NCBI GenBank assembly: GCA_033032175.1
Contig: CM065307.1
Location: 5,952,001-6,016,000 of the forward strand
DNA: 64,000 bases
Source of the DNA: Saturnia japonica
Taxonomy: Eukaryota; Arthropoda; Insecta; Lepidoptera; Saturniidae
Reading direction: 5' to 3'
Shown here: positions 1 to 10,090 of the stretch, piece after piece
How positions within the stretch are numbered: the first letter of the stretch is position 1
Layout of the letters: each line of letters starts with the position of its first letter
Program-made: the position numbers and the translations under genes
Notes under the pieces: model-generated
What the model was told of the DNA's origin: nothing
Seen by the model: only the letters and a program-made list of their open reading frames with translations
Databases searched by the model: none

Positions 1-714
1 GTTTTATAATATTAGTAAAGATTCATAAACAACTATACACACTTGAATATTTTTCATACAATGAACACTGTATTTACAAAAAAATTGCCTAATATCCTAA
101 TGTTATGTACCTCTCCCGAACGTTATCAAAGTACAGTATAAATCTTTCCTCGGTTTCGTACTATAAATATATTTTATTCTCGAGTATCCAAGAACATTTT
201 GAATGAAGTGAATCAGTGTTACAGAGTAGGTATGAAGTGTGACGTCATTAGAAACGCGCGAACTCCATTTACCTGTGGAGAGGAGATCACTTGGCAAGAG
301 TCCAGAACAGTGTGTGAGCACAATATTTGTGAACGCGCAGTATTCGAGCGCTGACGGGTCTATATGCATGTTGCCTGCCACCTTGCCCAATGCTAGATTA
401 TTTTAATCATTAAATCACGTAAATGAATCCCAGAAGTCTTTAATTCTTTATATTGTTTATTCATGGATTTGCCTGCATAGCTTCAACGTAATTGAAGTGG
501 TTTTATAAAGAAAATATTTACATTACGACTTTCATGAGAGCTCAGAAAATCCCATCCCATGATAATTCCTTTTCGTTTAAGTTACACCTATACTCATGTT
601 CAAAAACAGATGCCAACAAGTCTTCATAATAATTTTAATTACTCTCCTTCATTCCGTGGGCCATTCCATTTTTCATTAGCTAATTGACATGAAATTATTA
701 TTTGACACCACCGC
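1..714. other. AT-rich sequence, no gene seen
   Basis: Nothing is recognised; the minus ORF 103-390 has no domain. Confidence 0.4.
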
Positions 715-1095
715 TATAAAGTTTTAGACGCGCGACGACGGTTAAATCTTATTCGCCGGTCGTTTGATCTTTTGAGACGCGACGAGCCTACGATCGTACG
801 GCAATTTAATTCATCGGCCCGATGAAATAGCGCACTGTGTAGGTCCTTCTGCACATGCGCAAAACGAGACACACAACAAAACTACTATGTTGTCATTCGG
901 AGGTGGTGCGATAGCGGCGAGGAAGAGTTTCGCATTCAATTAGATGTTCAGTAATCCGGCTGCGGCGAGCTTCGATACCAATTACAGGGTTATTAGTGAC
1001 GGAACACGGTCGCTCGTGCTTAGCTCAACCCGGTCACCCGTGCTGATCGCTATCCCCCACCAAGATGCGACATTTGCTTCTTACATCGCTGGGAT
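715..1095. promoter_or_regulatory. GC-rich island, possible regulatory element
   Basis: CpG-rich and non-repetitive (ACGCGCGACGACGG at 728, GCGCAAAACGAGAC at 857). A short plus ORF 944-1141 has no domain. Confidence 0.22.
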
Positions 1096-1327
1096 TACAT
1101 TGTACTCTTTGAACTCTATTCACAAGGAATATACGCTTTAAAAAGTATAAAATTATAACACCAACGTAACTTGTTGCTCAATAGGAATTTCTTTTGGTTT
1201 TGGTTGCGTGATGATATCAAGTTGCATTGCATAGTATAAATCGAGTTGTTTGATATTAAATTTCCTTCAGCATTAATAAATTATAATTTATTAATTGTGT
1301 AAGTATAATAATCGTCCATCTAAGTTA

Positions 1328-1846
1328 TCTTCTATACAATTAATAAAATTGAAGTGTTGTTTTTAATGTCAAAATAACAGCTTTTTACTAAATGCATATC
1401 AAAGTATATACGATACCTATAACAAAAAACTCATTTTTTACTTTTTGTCTGTCGGCTCTGTATCCGTCTGTCTTTCTGTTTGTTCCGGGTAATCTCCGAA
1501 ACGGTTGGACCGACTTTGACGGGACTTTCACTGGTAGATAGCTGATGTTATAAAGAGTAACTTAGGCTACTTTAATTTTAGAAAAAGAATTAGGGTTCCG
1601 CGCAAATAAACTGGTCATGGTTAATCAGTTCTGTGGCTTAAATGGCTTACGCTGAGTAAACCATAAGAGATATATCAGATTAATGTAAAACATAATTGTA
1701 GGTCTTTAAAAGAGCCACAAAAAATGTCAGCGACATGTCTAAGGAACATCTAATAAGCTTTGTACTATAGCAGGGAGAAGATTCTCGTGTGTGCCCGATC
1801 GATGGCATTCTATAGTCCACGTGAGCAAACCCGCGGGCACAGCTAG
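1328..1846 (+). mobile_element. non-autonomous Helitron, copy A
   Basis: It starts TCTTCTATACAATTAATAAA after an A and ends CGGGCACAGCTAG before a T, fitting Helitron 5'-TC and CTRR-3' ends with insertion between A and T. A short CCCGCGGG palindrome lies just inside the 3' end. The 519-bp interior is non-coding and shares blocks with the copies at 3.4, 12.7, 42.8, 54.1 and 60.8 kb, including the CCGAAACGGTTGGACCGA region. Confidence 0.8.
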
Positions 1847-1953
1847 TTTTTAATATAAATATTTTATACAATATACGAACAATAACTTTTATATTACGAT
1901 TTTATTGTAAATGCGGCCAAACATACTTAATACACGCATTTATTTTATTCAGG

Positions 1954-2667
1954 ACTAGCGTCCCACCCTAGCTTCGCACGGGTGCAATTTACAAAGTGGC
2001 GTCATTATGTTAAAAAAGACATGTTCGATTGATTTAGAGATGATCACTTTAGTATTGATAGTTCATAACTTCATAGTTACGAAAAGTGCGCTTAGCTCGC
2101 GTCATGCAATTACACATAGATCCATAGGTAGGCCACGACGCGGGTGGCAACAGCGGTGCCGAGTGCCAGCTAACCGTTTCGCTGCGAGTGATTTATTTGA
2201 TTACGCGTAATTATAAATCCGTAATATCTTCTACGATATTTATTTAAATTATATATAATATACAAGAAAATAAAATTTTAATCTACATTAAATGCTCAAG
2301 TTAATATTAACATATTTATCTGGATGCATATTACTACTGAATTTGTTGAAGATAAAAATGGTTACTGTGAGTCAACCTGAGGAAATAGACATATACCTTC
2401 GCTGACTTTTCTATAAGCTTTTGAAGTACTACAATTCTTTAGTACATTCATTTAGTGTACCTTTTAAGGTTTCTGGTTTAGCCAACGTAGGCCACGTAAA
2501 CGCCCGAAAATCGATTTATTGACGACTCGATTACTATCGAATACCTAATTGGATACTATTGTATAAACAAATCTACCGTAAAAAATTCACTGCTCGATTT
2601 AGAAGAAGTAAGCGGACAAACATACAGACACGAATAGCTACTTTTCTTTTATACTAGTATTGATTGA
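1954..2667 (-). mobile_element. non-autonomous Helitron, second family, copy B1
   Basis: On the minus strand it starts TCAATCAATAC and ends with the complement of CTAGCGTCCCACCCTAGC, so the 3' end is CTAG, flanked by A and T. It shares long blocks with 25397-26362, such as GTTACGAAAAGTGCGCTTAG near 2078. It is non-coding and lacks the SINE present in the other copy, so it shows the pre-insertion state. Confidence 0.72.
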
Positions 2668-2739
2668 TAGTGATATTACAACTATCTTATAGACGCTTAC
2701 TAAATGAAATGTATTCTATTATATGTATTATATTTATCT

Positions 2740-3340
2740 ACTACTACTGATGCCTTATCATTCATCAACGTTATTAAAAGTTACATAAATGCCGAGTCAC
2801 AGAGAGCAGCGACATTGTCACCGGTATCCGATATTTATTATTTACGAGCATGGTGGGGAAAAGACGCGAGGCGCCGCGCTCCCACGAGAATCATACGCTT
2901 CAGCCGGCACTTTGGCAAACAAATTACGCGACAAAGCAATCAAATACAAGGACAAGAGCGTAGCCATGCCTCTCCAATAGAACGTTACGTCAACAAGAAG
3001 CTTTTAACGACGAAGACGTGATGGTACGTGCTCCGTACTGTCCCCTGTAGTTGTCGTGTTAATGTCTCTCTAAGAGTACGATTGTTTATCGAACCGATAA
3101 GAGCACAGTAATAAAACAAGAATAACATTTTGAACGGTAAAGAATTAGATTGCCAATCTACAAAGGATAATTTGCGGGGAATCGGAAGCGACGGGTCCGG
3201 GAGTCACAACAAGATTACGAGGATATCCCAGGCTGTGCCGTGCCCTGTCGCTTCGGTGACGTTGCTCGCGTATCTTGCTCTAACGAGTTTATCTGCCCCG
3301 CGGGCTAGTACCGCAGAGATGCTCATCTCCTTCTCTATCA
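2740..3340. promoter_or_regulatory. two GC-richer patches, possible regulatory elements
   Basis: 2770-3030 and 3175-3330 are non-repetitive and CpG-containing. The plus ORF 2704-3021 begins with a hydrophobic stretch (MKCILLYVLYLSTTTDALS) but then runs through basic low-information sequence and has no support as a gene. Confidence 0.22.
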
Positions 3341-3443
3341 ACCATTAAATTAAATCAATTTTAGAGTATTACAATTTGAGAAAAAAAATATGTAAACAAT
3401 TTTCAGCTAAGTGTATACAAACAATAAATTGCTTTATTTATCA

Positions 3444-3903
3444 CTAGCTGTGCCCGCGGCTGCGCTCGGGTGAACTACAGAATTCCGTCGACAGGGCACA
3501 CGCGCGAATCGTGCTACCTCCCACAGTGTGCTCACGGTTATTTTTTTAAAGTAAAAATGATTATATTGGATGATCCGTAGAAGATAGAAGTTTTTTGTAG
3601 GTCTTTTTAATATCTACAATTCTGTAGTAGGTATATTAATTTGATATATCTTTTATGGTTTCCTCAGCGTAATAGATTTAAGTTACTCCTTATAACATCA
3701 GCTATCTGCCAGTGAAAGTTCTATCAAAATCGGTCCAACCGTTTCGGAGATTAACCGGAACAAAGAGACAGAAAGACAAAAAAATTAAAAATTGGTATTT
3801 TAAGTACCTCCACCGTATCCAATATACTTTTATATGTATTTAGTAAAAAAAAAACTGTTTTTTTGACATTACAAACAAATACTTTATTGTTGTTAAGGTA
3901 TAA
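3444..3903 (-). mobile_element. non-autonomous Helitron, copy C
   Basis: The minus-strand 3' end is clear: plus-strand CTAGCTGTGCCCGCGGCTGC from 3444, after an A. The interior block AAATCGGTCCAACCGTTTCG near 3730 matches the other copies of family A. The 5' end near 3903 is degraded, so that boundary is approximate. Confidence 0.75.
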
Positions 3904-4249
3904 TCGACACTAGTACAATGCATAATTTATACATTTCAACAATAAAACTAATAAATCTTATTCATAATGTTCCTATGTTAACCATAGGTATATCAAACAT
4001 TTTAACTAAGAAGTCACTTCAAAAACACAGTTTTATATTAATTACTTATATACAATATATATATATATTTTTTAAATTACAAATTGATATATGAGCATTA
4101 TTTTTAGGCATGGCATATTAATCCTTACGAACAAAGTCACTTTATTATCATGAAGTCCATTTTATGCCCTTCATAGTATGTTATTTGAACTCTCATATTT
4201 GAAGAGATAATGGAAACGTAAAATAATTTGTACTTGCAGGAAGTGAGAA

Positions 4250-4341
4250 CAATTATGATAGGCAACACGGGTGGTGCGTTGGCGGCGCGGCGCGTTTTGT
4301 AGGATAAAATAAACACGGGTGAAACCGTGGGACACAGCTAG
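4250..4341 (+). mobile_element. Helitron 3'-end fragment
   Basis: The stretch ends GTGAAACCGTGGGACACAGCTAG before T, with GC-rich sequence upstream. It resembles the 3' part of 29771-30355 and the fragment at 56955-57040. No 5' end is seen. A (TA)n tract (4344-4360) follows directly. Confidence 0.55.
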
Positions 4342-4343
4342 TA

Positions 4344-4360
4344 ATATATATATATATATA
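4344..4360. repeat. (TA)n microsatellite
   Basis: About eight TA units directly after a Helitron 3' end. Similar short TA tracts lie near 4053, 5145 and 5738, and at 21079. Confidence 0.85.
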
Positions 4361-5128
4361 GTACCATAGTACCAATGACCATAACTGTATAACAGACCAT
4401 TATGCGTCGTGATTTATTTTGTTTTTCCTTTTAAGTGCATTTTCGTGGAAATTAACCCAGTCTAGTTAGTTAGGGCCTGCGTGTGTAAGTGCTAGCTAAA
4501 ATTAACTAATCTAATTTAATATCCAATTAAATACGTACGAAACATCTAACAAACTACACTCACGCTGGGTCTGACCATAATATAATGAAAAGGCAATTCA
4601 GAAATAATGGCAGAAGTTATTAATTTTAATTACTTAAACTAATAAATACCTACGTACTTCTAAAGACTATCTATAGGGTTTTAGCGAAAAGGTAGAAAAG
4701 GGCGAGGGCGGATCTCCGCTGGGCGGAGCGTAGCCACGCCTACGTCGTAGCTCACGCCCTGCCGAAATTAAACTTTTTCTATTTATAGCAAGTATATTAT
4801 GTTTGAACTATAAACTGACAAATATCAATTAGCCCAATTATTCAAATAGTAGTTATTCAATAGTAGTAGTCGCTACATTCATATTATTTATTAATTTGTC
4901 TTACGTTATGTAGGTGTATATGCATTGCATCATCAAAATTCTGTTTGTACGAATTTTCTCGTAGTGAATTTTTATAATTACGTGATTTATCGCGATATAA
5001 TATGGGTATGCCTAGAAAGAAAATATTTAAAATCGTAATTTAGCATCTGTAAGGTAAACTATTAACATGTTATATCTTTCTTTGATAAATAATTAGCTTG
5101 TTCCGAAACGCACTTGTGTCTGGTCCAT
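4361..5128. other. AT-rich sequence, no gene seen
   Basis: No gene is seen. The only structure noted is a short GC hairpin, CTCCGC-TGG-GCGGAG at 4714-4728, in a GC-richer patch at 4690-4765. Confidence 0.5.
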
Positions 5129-5780
5129 ATCTTATTATTTTAATTATATATATATATATATGTAATTGGTTTCTTGGAATCTGCTCCAACGATTTCGATG
5201 AAACTTTGCATTTAGATAATGTTTTACATTCCAAGTTTACCTAAATAGGTGTTTTAAAAAAAAAATAAGACACCAAGCACAGCTCGGTCGCCCAGATATT
5301 TTACATTAATAGGTAGGTATTCATATCAAAAGACATTTTGATTTCCGAAATCTACACAACAATCAGAGTATCAATAGGACCGGATTTAAATATTTATTAT
5401 AAGAATAAGAATAACTTCACATTGTTAGGTACCTACCGACTACCACATAAGGCCTTCAAACATAAAGGTCGAATGAGTATGCGATACGTAAGTAAGGTAT
5501 ATATTTTGCCATAGTATACAATCTTTAAGTTTCAGCCCTCAAGCTTCATATTTCCGAGGAACGTTAGCTCCAAATGTTTCATAGATGAGATGTACAACAG
5601 TGCTTTTTACTACATATGCTCGGTGTCTTGTAAACAAAAAAAGAAAAACACCTATCTAGGTGAACTTTCAATGTAAAACATTATCTAAATACAAAGTTTT
5701 ATCGAAATCCTTGGAGCTGTTTCCGAGAAACCAGTTACATATATATATATACAAGAATTGCTCACTTAATATAATAAGAT
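5129..5780. mobile_element. foldback element with ~130-bp inverted arms
   Basis: The left arm (about 5129-5275) and right arm (about 5625-5780) are imperfect inverted repeats. Shared parts include ATCTTATTAT, a TA-rich run, TTTAGATAATGTTTTACATT and ACCTA-ATAGGTGTTTT. The centre (about 5276-5624) is non-coding. This is a MITE-like or foldback transposon, and related arms are common in Lepidoptera. The superfamily is not determined, and no target duplication is obvious. Confidence 0.75.
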
Positions 5781-5786
5781 AATAAC

Positions 5787-6222
5787 CAGTGCCGGATTAA
5801 GCAATTAAGCAAGCGCGGGGCCCGTAGCAAATTCTTTCAAACGAGCCCTTGATCTACTACGGGTTCTTAAGTGTAAAGTGGTAAAAAAACAATTCAATAC
5901 TCAATACGTTTATTTGCTATCTATAGGTTAAAATTTTGTTGGTAATTAATAGTCTTGTGCCTTTACCGTATGAAATTCGGTGTTTTATTTACGCCAAGGA
6001 AATAGTCGGTTACCGAGTGTCTGACGTGGATTGTCTTAGTAGGAAAAGTTGTAATGTTTCACGTTTTTGTGACATCATGTAAATTCAATATACCACAACT
6101 TAATAAGTTTCACTCCAAAAATTCGCACAGGCAGAGATGAGTGGGTTTAAATATGCCGTGGGCCCCCTTCGAGCGAGGCCCGTAGCAATTGCTACTCTTG
6201 CTACGTGGTTAATTCGGCACTG
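5787..6222. mobile_element. hAT-type non-autonomous element with 8-bp target duplication
   Basis: The ends CAGTGCCGGATTAAGCA and (complement) CAGTGCCGAATTAACCA are inverted repeats of hAT style. The flanking 8-mers ATAATAAC at 5779-5786 and 6223-6230 are identical. The 436-bp body is non-coding and contains inverted CCCGTAGCAA blocks near both ends. No transposase is present, so it must have been mobilised in trans. Confidence 0.88.
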
Positions 6223-6319
6223 ATAATAACATATGTTTAAACATCGACAAATGATACCATATTCGCTTCACTAGAAAAAAAAAAAGATTGACCTGTAGCC
6301 TATTTGCTAAACCATAAAA

Positions 6320-7152
6320 CTCTGCAGAGGATCGATTGTGTTAAAGATCTCTAGGTATCTATCTATACAATCATCTTAATTTCAATTTACATATAGATAA
6401 AACTGTAACCAAATGTTTTAAATAAAATGCTGGGGTTTTTGTTTAACAATTGTAAAGAATTCAAACCAATAAAGTCAACATTTTTAGTTTTTAACAGTTA
6501 CATCCGTTCTATTCTACAATATCACAGTACTGTCTGGTCGCCCCTTTACTCAGTACATAAGAATCGTGTTAAAAGTGTACAAAAAAGGTTTCTATGGCAT
6601 GTTGTCTGCCAGTTGAACATGGCCAAAACTCTGCAATCTTATCAGACCGTCTTAAACACTTTGAAGTAAATTCCTTAGAGGACCGTAGATTAATGTTAGA
6701 CCATACATTCTTATACAAGCTAGTACATTGTATGCTAGACTGTCGTCGTTTATTAAATCATAAAACCTTAAAACTCTTTACAAATTACCCAGAAGAAGAG
6801 CATTTGTACCATTTAAACCTAAAACATTTAAAAGTAATTTGAGGCACTTGCGTGACTAGAATCTAAAAATAATACAACAGCATAAGCAAGGAACCCAACA
6901 TAGAAATATTTGGCCAAAGTTACAAATGCTACAGAGACAATGTTTTGAAACACATGTGTAGTGACTAAGTATTCTAAGTTATTTATCTATATTCTCTTGA
7001 TTTTATGTATATTTAAACTTATTTACACTATTTATTTTTTGCATGTCAGAGCAACCTTTAATTAAGGCAACACTTGGATTCTAATTTAAGCATGATTTGT
7101 ATTTTGAATTTCAGTGAAGTGTATGTCTTGTTGCTAGCTTAATAAAATATTG
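6320..7152 (+). pseudogene. LINE 3' fragment (jockey-like reverse transcriptase C-terminus)
   Basis: Near 6331 the frame reads a VKDL motif, then after frame changes MLGFLFNNCKEF (6427 on), SYIRSILQYHSTVWSPLY and VQKRFLW, then SLEDRRLMLDHTFLYKLVH. These are the thumb and C-terminal motifs of jockey/CR1-like LINE polymerases. At least one frameshift near 6660 and upstream stops make it dead. The protein part ends near 6842; an AT-rich 3' tail with AATAAA follows to about 7152. It is 5'-truncated, typical of LINE copies. Confidence 0.8.
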
Positions 7153-7663
7153 ACGGTGGAAAAGTTTGGTAAAATTTACACGCTAGTCCTTTAGCCTTCC
7201 TACCGATCGTCGATTCATCCTGTCCGAATCCGTCGATATTATATTTAATTTCTCTGTGTGATTACGACTATTTAGCATAATAGTTGAATATTAAAAACAT
7301 GTTATATGTTATAATTATGTGTTCCGGAAGATATATCTTCCGAAAATATTTGTTGAACAGAAAGTAATTTTAGCCGAATGATGCTGTAAAGATTGTTTAG
7401 GATTTAGTTTCAGAGTGAGCAATAAGTGAATTATTTATATCCAACAACAAAAAATAGAAATACTAAACTTATTTATTACTTAAAATGACTAAAAGTGCTT
7501 CAGTGTTCGCATTTATTAATTACATTTAATCTAATAAGCGGTTACGGAGTTTATTGAAGAGGTGTGTTATAAAACAATGGTATACTTGCCTAACTTGTAA
7601 TTTGTAGTGAAGTATAGGAAAACAATAAATTAAATATTATATTATCTACCCGTCCTTTCATAT
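7153..7663. other. AT-rich sequence with an 18-bp palindrome
   Basis: No gene. CGGAAGATATATCTTCCG at 7325-7342 is a perfect palindrome. Confidence 0.5.
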
Positions 7664-8101
7664 CAAGTTGTCTGAAAAATTCGTGCAGATTTTTTAGTAG
7701 GCGACATAGGCCCGGTCTAAATATATCAGAACTATTAAAAATAAGTGACACATGATCAACATAGTTAAGAAGACGTTACTGTAGAGTAAGTTTAGACAAA
7801 TCTAAGAAAAAAAATCAGTTACAACGTTAATTTAAAAACGGACGCAAACGAGTGCTGTATAGTAGTTTAATGCTTTTCTTAAATTGTAAAAGCAATAATA
7901 CCATATAAATTGGATAATAAGATATGTGATGTCTATGACGAAGGTACTGTGGACGAGAGAACTGTGCGGAAGTGGTTTGCTAAGTTTAAAACTGATGGTA
8001 CCTTCAGCCGTGAAGAGCGAGAGAACACCTGTGTCGACTCGAGAAGGCCCTCCATCTCAGATGAAGATTAGATCAAAACAAATAATCGTTCGGCGTTTAT
8101 G
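7664..8101 (+). pseudogene. mariner 5' fragment (left repeat plus HTH part of transposase)
   Basis: The stretch 7665-7703 (GTTGTCTGAAAAATTCGTGC and on) looks like a mariner inverted repeat. Downstream, in one frame from 7907, the translation includes ICDVYDEGTVDERTVRKWF and then SRRPSISDED, which match the second helix-turn-helix and GRP linker of mariner transposases. TAG at 8069-8071 ends the frame, and no catalytic domain or right end follows. It is a different mariner lineage from those at 49 and 61 kb, judged from the different repeat sequence. Confidence 0.75.
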
Positions 8102-8524
8102 TTGATATTTTTATTTTGTTTTAAAAATGGTTATTATGGCTAACATGAAATACCTACTATAGAACGCATAGGATCCGTATTGTCTTCGTTTGTACTTCTC
8201 TCTGTGAGAACTGAATTGTAGCGTTAATTAATCATTATATTAATACGTAAAGCGAAAACTTTGTACCCCTTTTTAAGCGTATTGCGTGCACGGAAGACTC
8301 GAGATTTGGCATGGTTAAAGTTTATATGGAGAAGGAGTGCAGAGAGCTAAAATTTATCTATATCTGTTACTAATATATTAAATTAAATAAAATAATACTG
8401 CGACTCCTATCCCCACCAGTGCCATTGAACTTAGTGACATTGCCCCAAAGTGAGCCCCAAAATAGTGACATTGTCACTCAATGAAAAGTGACAGCAAGTG
8501 ATATACTTAATATTCATTATCTAG
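8102..8524. other. no gene seen
   Basis: AGTGACATTG occurs twice near 8435-8475, the second time within a perfect 7-bp hairpin (8464-8478). Nothing else is recognised. Confidence 0.45.
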
Positions 8525-8532
8525 GTTCATAC

Positions 8533-9320
8533 CATGGTTGTTGCGGATGTAATAATTTTGACATCCACGGATGCAGATGCGGATTATTAGAGGTTCACAT
8601 GTGCGGATTTTAGAATTTTTTACACATATTTCTATTTCAAGTACATTAATAAATGAAAATTCATTTAATTTTCATTTAAGTTAACAATTAAACTTAAAAA
8701 CTACTGAATTATATTTAATAAATATTAATATTGCAGTCTTCTCAGTCTCTATCCTGTTCCTAAGTGTATTTACTGGTAACACTGGATGGTGTAGGTGACA
8801 AATATCTGCGAGAAAATTTGAAGAGAGTTTTAAGTTCAAAATGATTAGCTTTCCACGAATTAAGTGGAATTTAATTTAAATCGTCTAAGGTAAAATAAGT
8901 CCATATTTATACTGCTTTTTGTTGTTGGTGACATTTTTATACACTTTTTCACTCAATATTTACATCGAAATTTTCATCAACTACACAAACAACTTGGATA
9001 AACCCCGTAAACCAACACAATTGATTCACAATGGAAATCACGTCAATTATTAAAACAAAACTAACAATACCTATTAGGATCTTGTCACCAAAGTGTGCCT
9101 TCCTATTAGTCAATTAGCGATCACGTGCGAGGCACGCGGCACACCGGCCTCAACCACTAATTTCTTTACATGTCTTTACTTACTCGCTTGCGCCTTGCTC
9201 TTATAAATTCGCATCTTTAAAAGCTCCACATCGATTGATGCGAATGCGGATGCAGATCTCTAAATTATTGCGAATGTTCTGCATTTGCGGATGAGGATGC
9301 GAATATCCGAAACACCCCTA
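8533..9320. mobile_element. hAT-type non-autonomous element with 8-bp target duplication
   Basis: Identical GTTCATAC 8-mers at 8525-8532 and 9321-9328 flank the element. The ends CATGGTTGTTGCGGAT and (complement) TAGGGGTGTTTCGGAT are imperfect inverted repeats. Subterminal GCGGATGCAGAT-like repeats occur on both sides. The 788-bp interior has no coding capacity. Confidence 0.82.
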
Positions 9321-9904
9321 GTTCATACTGCAAATGTCAAACAGAAAGTAGTCTATGATTAAAAAGTCGCTGGTCGAATTTCGATCATTGGGCGACCGCT
9401 AGTAATAACAATAGCATTAAGTAATAATATTTAAAATGTTTCTATTCCTTACGTTATTATAATTCAAATAGTCAACTTAAATCGTAATACTATTATTTTA
9501 TTAGGGCTGGAATAACGGTTCTCTAAGTTTAAAACTTGTATAAATAAAACGCGTTCACCATTTTTAACACGTGACCCAATGCACGGTACCTTCACACATA
9601 TATCGTTACTAAAAGGTATAGTGTAGTTTTAAAACTACAACACTACTTGACAGTTACTATATCACATTAATAAAATAATCAAAAATGATAGTTTAAAACA
9701 GTTTATTTCAATATAGAGTAATTATTATTAGGAATTAGTAAAAACTGCAATATTATAAGGTTATAAATTATCTTATGCAGTATGAATAGGATCAAATTAG
9801 TATTTGATCTATTTTATATGTGTTTGTACATTTGAAGAAGGCGATACTGGTGACGTTTACACTTATGTTTGAGAACATAATTATGAGATATGGATTCGTA
9901 TTTA
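9321..9904. other. no gene; contains an 18-bp palindrome
   Basis: TGTAGTTTTAAAACTACA at 9622-9639 is a perfect palindrome. The rest is AT-rich. Confidence 0.45.
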
Positions 9905-10090
9905 TTGGACGCAGTGGTGAGCTTGTCGGTCGGGCGAGGTCGGACGATGCTTTTATCAAAATTAGCAGGCGCGCCCACGCCGAACCGCACCCCACTCGTA
10001 AAAACACCATCACCGGCATGCATCCTACTGGCGACGGCTTCGAACCACACCTAGCTATCGCCTGTCGCTCCCTAACAACTCACCCCGACA
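9905..10090. other. GC-rich island, open on both strands
   Basis: A sharply bounded GC- and CpG-richer stretch in AT-rich DNA. Overlapping frames stay open on both strands (plus 9820-10155, minus 9792-10019 and 9814-10050), but no recognisable domain, start context or splice pair supports a gene. It could be a regulatory element, an exon or an old repeat. Confidence 0.35.

Noticed and set aside
2704..3021. 105-residue ORF with a hydrophobic start
   Set aside because: The hydrophobic part comes from AT-rich sequence and the remainder from a GC patch; an overlapping second frame is equally open.
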